Below, piece after piece: positions 13,737 through 16,521 of a DNA stretch of 16,521 nucleotides (within the stretch, counting starts at the first letter, position 1; every line of letters begins with the position of its first letter). The notes beneath the pieces are model-generated. The model did not search any database, had not been told where the DNA came from, and saw nothing but the letters and a program-made list of their open reading frames with translations. The translations under genes and the position numbers were made by a program. The stretch comes from CAZECE01 sp964510525. GTDB taxonomy: Bacteria; Pseudomonadota; Gammaproteobacteria; Pseudomonadales; JANQJO01. The DNA lies in contig CAZECE010000069.1 of assembly GCA_964510525.1 (NCBI GenBank), positions 1 to 16,521 of the forward strand. The letters run 5' to 3'.

Positions 13737-14522
13737 TCAGCGCAACAACAAGCGCGTACCAATGATCAGCAATAAAACCGAAAAAATACGCTTTATTAAC
13801 CCAACAGGCAAACGATGCACCAATGCCGCCCCTTTGGGGGCAAACAGGACGCTGGTCAGCGCAACGCACGCCGCAGCCGGCATGTAAACCCAACCCAAAC
13901 TGCCGCTCGGCACCCGACTGTCTCCCCAACCCACAACCATAAAGCTCAGCGCCCCCACGACCCCAATCGGCAAGCCCACCGCGGCCGACGTCGCAATGGC
14001 TTGCGGCATAGCCAGACGAGACCACACCAAAAACGGCACGGTTAACGTGCCGCCACCTATGCCAATCAAACTGGAAATCGAACCGATACCACCGCCAATC
14101 AACACCATGACAGGCCGGCTAAGAGCAAGCGCTTGCCCTTTCGGCTTCCATTGTAGCCCCATTTTAATTCCCGCCAATAACGCAAAAATGCCGACCAAAT
14201 AAGCCAGCCACAAGCCCTCTATAATACGCGCCAAAACCGCACCCAAAACGGCGCCGACCACCACACCCGGCATTAACTGCCGCCATACCCCCCACTGCAC
14301 GGCACCATGCCGATGGTGCGCCAAGGTCGAGCTCATCCCAGTCACCACGATGGTAGCTAAAGAGGTACCTACCGCTAATTTTGCTGCCAAATCCACCGTC
14401 ATGCCTTGAGAGGTCCACAACTCCAACAGCAAAGGCACCATGATCAATCCCCCGCCGATGCCCAGCAAGCCCGCCATAAAGCCGACAAACCCACCCAACC
14501 CCAAATAAAACAGCCACTCCAT
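13737..14522 (-). CDS. TauE/SafE-family membrane transporter
   Basis: A 261-residue integral membrane protein with about eight hydrophobic segments in two related halves, each carrying a glycine signature. These are FVGFMAGLLGIGGG near the N-terminus and GGGIGSISSLIGIGGG in the middle, followed by VPFL and TSAAVGLPIG. This is the TauE/SafE (sulfite/organosulfonate exporter-like) family, in which most members have no proven substrate. The HHRHG cluster after TM2 is usual for it. ATG 14522 is chosen because AAGGTG lies about seven bases upstream; a GTG three codons earlier has no suitable site. It is the first gene of the run that continues with lgt, thyA, folA and DUF349. Its ribosome binding site overlaps the -35 box of the divergent hslV promoter. 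The substrate cannot be inferred from the neighbours. Confidence 0.88.
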   Translation of the reverse strand: MEWLFYLGLGGFVGFMAGLLGIGGGLIMVPLLLELWTSQGMTVDLAAKLAVGTSLATIVVTGMSSTLAHHRHGAVQWGVWRQLMPGVVVGAVLGAVLARIIEGLWLAYLVGIFALLAGIKMGLQWKPKGQALALSRPVMVLIGGGIGSISSLIGIGGGTLTVPFLVWSRLAMPQAIATSAAVGLPIGVVGALSFMVVGWGDSRVPSGSLGWVYMPAAACVALTSVLFAPKGAALVHRLPVGLIKRIFSVLLLIIGTRLLLR

Positions 14523-14531
14523 AGAAAACAC

Positions 14532-14559
14532 CTTGAAATTTGCTTCTTGCCCCCCATTA
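14532..14559 (+). promoter_or_regulatory. Heat-shock (sigma-32) promoter for hslVU
   Basis: CTTGAAA (14532-14538), a 13-base spacer and CCCCATTA (14552-14559) match the RpoH consensus CTTGAAA-N11-16-CCCCATNT, with only the last base of the -10 differing. A start near 14566 would give a leader of about 40 bases to the hslV GTG at 14606. hslVU is a classic sigma-32 operon in E. coli, so both position and neighbour support the call. Confidence 0.88.
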
Positions 14560-14605
14560 AATCAGTATCTCTTTATCAACAAGACAACCCTAAACGGGAG
14601 CACAC

Positions 14606-15154
14606 GTGGAACAATTTAGAGGCACCACCATTTGTTCGGTTCGACGCAACGGCCGTGTTGTCATCGGTGGCGACGGGCAGGTTAGCTTAGGCAATACCGT
14701 CATGAAAGGCAACGCACGCAAAATAAGGCGCTTATACCGTGACAAAGTGCTCGCCGGCTTTGCAGGCGGCACCGCTGATGCTTTCACACTCTTTGAGCGT
14801 TTTGAAGCCAAATTGGAAAAACATCAAGGCCATTTAACACGCTCGGCGGTTGAACTGGCCAAAGATTGGCGCACCGATCGTATCTTGAGACGCCTGGAAG
14901 CCTTGTTAGCGGTCGCGGATCATGAGTCGTCGTTAATCATTACCGGTAATGGTGATGTTATTGAACCCGAAGACAGCTTGATCGCCATCGGATCAGGCGG
15001 CCCCTTTGCACAATCCGCCGCCAAAGCCCTGCTGGACAACACCGCATTGGAAGCCGATGCCATTGTTGAAAAATCCTTAAACATCGCCGCTGACATTTGC
15101 ATTTATACCAATAAAAATTTGGTGATCGAATCGTTAGAGTACGATCCAAAATAA
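14606..15154 (+). CDS. hslV: ATP-dependent protease HslVU, peptidase subunit HslV
   Basis: HslV forms the double-hexamer proteolytic core of the HslVU (ClpQY) protease in the cytoplasm and is a proteasome-beta relative. The catalytic nucleophile is the N-terminal threonine exposed after processing: here MEQFRG-TTICSVRR, so Thr7 should become residue 1. Other family stretches are GGDGQVSLGNTVMKGN, GFAGGTADAFTLFERFE, AVELAKDWRTDR, LIITGNGDV, AIGSGGPFAQ and ADICIYTN. The start is GTG with GGGAG five bases upstream. Length (182 aa) fits the family, and the six-residue prosequence differs from E. coli, where Thr follows the initiator Met directly. It is followed 48 bases later by hslU and preceded by a heat-shock promoter. 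Confidence 0.97.
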   Translation: MEQFRGTTICSVRRNGRVVIGGDGQVSLGNTVMKGNARKIRRLYRDKVLAGFAGGTADAFTLFERFEAKLEKHQGHLTRSAVELAKDWRTDRILRRLEALLAVADHESSLIITGNGDVIEPEDSLIAIGSGGPFAQSAAKALLDNTALEADAIVEKSLNIAADICIYTNKNLVIESLEYDPK

Positions 15155-15202
15155 CACGAACTCAAAATATATAAGCCTAAATTAAAAAGGGACCCCCCCG
15201 CC

Positions 15203-16521
15203 ATGGCAACAGACCAGACTTCACAACAACTGAGCCCGAAAGACATCGTCGGCGAACTGGATACGCACATCATCGGCCAAAAAGATGCCAAGCGCGCCGT
15301 CGCCCTGGCACTGAGAAACCGGTGGCGCAGAATGCAGCTCGATGAAACTCTACGCAACGAAATCTCACCTAAAAACATTTTAATGATTGGCCCAACAGGC
15401 GTTGGTAAAACCGAAATTGCCCGACGTTTAGCCAAACTGGCCCAGGCCCCCTTTATTAAAGTTGAAGCCACCAAGTTCACCGAAGTTGGTTACGTTGGCC
15501 GGGACGTCGAATCCATTATTCGCGATTTAGCCGACCTCGCCGTCAAGGACCACAGGCAGGCGGCCATGAAAGAAGTAGAAGCACTTGCCGAAATGGCCAC
15601 CGAAGAACGCATCTTAGACGTTCTTCTCAAACCCAGCCACCAAAGTGCTCCGCCAGCTCCGATGAACTCCGAAACAAAATCCGACATCTCAGATTTGTCG
15701 GTCAACGAAGAAAGCACACCAGAAAGCTCTCAAGAAAACGCTCAAGAAAAACAAGAAGAAACCACACGCGACCTGTTTCGCAAAAAGTTGCGCAGCGGCG
15801 AACTGGACGATCGAGAAATCGAAATCGATCTCAGCGTCGGCCAGATTGGTGTCGAGATCATGGCCCCTCCCGGCATGGAAGAGATGACCAGCCAACTGCA
15901 AAACATGTTTTCCAACATGGCCAGTAATCGCAAAAAAAGCCAACGCATTAAAATCAGCGAAGCGCGCAAATTATTAAAAGACGAAGAAGCGATGGAGCTG
16001 GTCAATGATGACGACATCAAACAAGAAGCCGTCGAAGCGGTTGAACAAAACGGCATTGTATTTATTGATGAGCTCGACAAAGTGGCCAAGAACCAAGAAG
16101 TCTCTGGCGGCGACGTCTCTCGAGAAGGCGTGCAGCGTGATTTATTACCGTTAATTGAAGGCTCGACAGTCACCACCAAACACGGCCTCGTCAAAACGGA
16201 CCACATTTTGTTTATCGCCAGCGGAGCTTTTCATTTATCAAAACCCTCTGACTTAATTCCAGAATTACAAGGCCGGCTACCCATTCGAGTCGAGCTCCAA
16301 CCCCTCACACCCGAAGATTTCGAGCGAATTTTAACAGAGCCCAGCGCCTCGTTAACCGAACAATACCAAGCCTTGTTAAAAACCGAAGGGCTTGATATTG
16401 AATTCCAACAAGATGGCTTGAAAAAAATCGCGGAGATCGCATGGCAAGTCAATGAGCGCACCGAAAACATCGGCGCCAGACGCCTGCATACCGTGATGGA
16501 AAAGTTGGTTGAAGAAATTTC
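15203..16521 (+). CDS. hslU: ATP-dependent protease HslVU, ATPase subunit HslU (3' end outside window)
   Basis: HslU is the AAA+ unfoldase that feeds HslV. The frame is open from ATG 15203 to the window end (about 439 codons), so only roughly the last 35-40 residues are missing. Walker A GPTGVGKT is at 63-70, Walker B GIVFIDELDK at 284-293 and the second region VSREGVQRDLLPL near 305-317. Sensor-like ASGAFHLSKPSDLIPELQGRLPIRVEL and NIGARRLHTV follow. The pore loop EVGYVGRD is present. The I-domain carries a Glu/Gln/Ser-rich stretch (about 144-188) that makes it some 27 residues longer than the E. coli protein there (E. coli recalled from memory). A ribosome binding site AAGGGA lies ten bases before the ATG, separated by a run of seven C. 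It has no separate promoter that I can see and is expected to be co-transcribed with hslV. Confidence 0.96.
   Translation, partial: MATDQTSQQLSPKDIVGELDTHIIGQKDAKRAVALALRNRWRRMQLDETLRNEISPKNILMIGPTGVGKTEIARRLAKLAQAPFIKVEATKFTEVGYVGRDVESIIRDLADLAVKDHRQAAMKEVEALAEMATEERILDVLLKPSHQSAPPAPMNSETKSDISDLSVNEESTPESSQENAQEKQEETTRDLFRKKLRSGELDDREIEIDLSVGQIGVEIMAPPGMEEMTSQLQNMFSNMASNRKKSQRIKISEARKLLKDEEAMELVNDDDIKQEAVEAVEQNGIVFIDELDKVAKNQEVSGGDVSREGVQRDLLPLIEGSTVTTKHGLVKTDHILFIASGAFHLSKPSDLIPELQGRLPIRVELQPLTPEDFERILTEPSASLTEQYQALLKTEGLDIEFQQDGLKKIAEIAWQVNERTENIGARRLHTVMEKLVEEI

Noticed and set aside
15103..16470. Minus-strand open frames opposite hslV and hslU
   Set aside because: They lie wholly antisense to unmistakable HslV/HslU coding sequence.

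Overview
The window looks like chromosomal housekeeping sequence from a gammaproteobacterium, probably near Pseudomonadales/Oceanospirillales. The evidence is a pilT-pilU pair beside pyrR-pyrB and a catalytically dead dihydroorotase, a TauE-lgt-thyA-folA block, and divergent hslVU. All of these arrangements resemble the gene neighbourhoods of pseudomonads. Genus cannot be named from what is visible. No rRNA, tRNA, CRISPR array, insertion sequence or prophage gene was seen, and no intergenic gap exceeds about 220 bases.

Layout. (1) Bases 1 to about 264 are very GC-rich and encode an internal piece of a phosphonoacetate hydrolase (PhnA). It breaks mid-gene straight into the middle of pilT (about 265-870). 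The two pieces do not belong together, so this is a chimeric junction, most likely an assembly or amplification artefact. (2) pilT and pilU (+ strand) encode the type IV pilus retraction ATPases. (3) Converging on them is a minus-strand run read from right to left: a membrane GGDEF protein with a dead EAL domain (7957-5939), a small cyclic-nucleotide-binding-fold protein (5886-5356), pyrR, pyrB, the inactive dihydroorotase-like subunit, and a 92-residue orphan. Gaps in this run are about 12 to 52 bases, so it may be one transcription unit or a few overlapping ones. (4) cysE (8177-8941, +) is divergent from the GGDEF gene, across a control region that holds a 16-bp tandem duplication. (5) A second minus-strand run, 14522 down to 8951, carries a TauE/SafE permease, lgt, thyA, folA and a large HEAT/DUF349 protein. 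Gaps here are 36 to 52 bases. (6) Divergent from it is hslV-hslU (+), preceded by a near-consensus heat-shock (sigma-32) promoter; hslU runs off the window.

How the genes work together. PyrR/PyrB/PyrX carry out and control the committed step of pyrimidine synthesis. ThyA makes dTMP and dihydrofolate, and FolA recycles the dihydrofolate. Lgt lipidates prelipoproteins. CysE commits serine to cysteine. HslVU is the two-component ATP-dependent protease. PilT/PilU power pilus retraction, and the nearby GGDEF and cNMP-fold proteins are candidate signalling partners (inference only).

I did not find a convincing novel multi-gene system. The best leads are the chimeric start, the heat-shock promoter that overlaps the divergent permease's ribosome binding site, the GGDEF/dead-EAL plus cNMP-fold pair placed directly upstream of pyrR, and several short direct duplications in intergenic gaps.
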